NCBI RefSeq assembly: GCF_963855985.1
Contig: NC_087091.1
Location: forward strand, 17,428,154 to 17,492,153
DNA: 64,000 nucleotides
DNA from: Ostrinia nubilalis
Taxonomy: Eukaryota; Arthropoda; Insecta; Lepidoptera; Crambidae
Direction: 5' to 3'
Shown here: positions 63,656-64,000 of the stretch, in pieces
Layout of the letters: each line of letters starts with the position of its first letter
Numbering within the stretch: position 1 is the first letter of the stretch
The notes under the pieces: model-generated
Databases searched by the model: none
Seen by the model: the letters and a program-made list of their open reading frames with translations, nothing else
What the model was told of the DNA's origin: nothing
Made by a program: the position numbers and the translations under genes

Positions 63656-64000
63656 AGGAGTTTAAAATACCTAGGAAATGTATTTCTCTAACATATTTCA
63701 GAATTTAAGTCGCCAATGCTTCACTTAATAATATTATTATCGTGTCACTTACAACTGGCGATCGGTTGCAATTTCAAATTAGCATCAAACATGCGTTTAA
63801 GGTCTTGAAACCCCTACATAATAAAGATAACAATCGATGTGGAAGGACTTTAAAGTGGGGAAATATTTTCTTTCTTTAATATCTAATTACTAAATTCTGT
63901 TTTTTTTTTTCAAACTGTGCTAAATGGTAGCATAATTTGCCTTCATCAGTTCATACACAGCAACCGCTCTCAACCGCGACAAAATTACAACTCGATCGAG
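63656..64000. other. No feature recognised
   Basis: AT-rich sequence up to the window edge. Confidence 0.3.

Overview
The window is AT-rich eukaryotic DNA, most likely from a moth or butterfly. The basis is its repeat content: RTE-type LINEs with GAAC or GAT tails, TC...CTAG Helitrons, tRNA-derived SINEs and many short palindromic MITEs, a mixture typical of Lepidoptera. No host protein-coding gene can be established. A few candidate host exons and one strong X-box-like site are reported at low confidence.

Positions 1 to about 9,000 hold most of an endogenous adintovirus, i.e. a Polinton/Maverick-type element with virus genes, and every reading frame in it is intact. On the plus strand are the C-terminal third of a protein-primed family B DNA polymerase (cut by the window edge) and a 133-residue protein of unknown function. 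Convergent to them on the minus strand, reading from right to left, are: a packaging ATPase, a 347-residue protein of unknown function, a short fiber-like coiled-coil protein, an rve integrase with a C-terminal chromodomain, a phospholipase A2/virion core protein, an adenain-type protease, a penton-like protein, a 48-residue basic protein, a double-jelly-roll hexon, and a 163-residue nuclease-like protein. Together these supply replication, integration, packaging, capsid assembly, maturation and entry functions.

The minus-strand block is unusual in how its genes join. Four junctions are 4-nt ATGA stop/start overlaps, one is TAATG, and one is an 8-nt overlap. The protease has no upstream ATG, but its frame is exactly the -1 frame of the phospholipase gene. 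A textbook slippery heptamer (A AAA AAC, 4957-4951) lies directly before the phospholipase stop codon. This suggests a polycistronic message decoded by -1 frameshifting and coupled reinitiation, and it is the most interesting signal in the window.

From 9 kb to 64 kb the DNA is intergenic or intronic and heavily colonised by transposons. Main items: an RTE element with a twin-priming inversion and clear target-site duplication (15.4-16.8 kb), and a second, smaller one nested in a MITE (56.3-56.5 kb); two Helitrons of one family with different numbers of an internal minisatellite unit (42.2-43.2 and 48.1-48.6 kb); two related Jockey-like LINE fragments (47.1-48.0 and 49.3-50.6 kb); a 1.9-kb minisatellite of about 15 units that has itself received a retrotransposon tail (50.8-52.7 kb); a 2.3-kb foldback element holding a LINE 3' end (57.7-60.0 kb); and at least ten MITE families, several in two or three copies.
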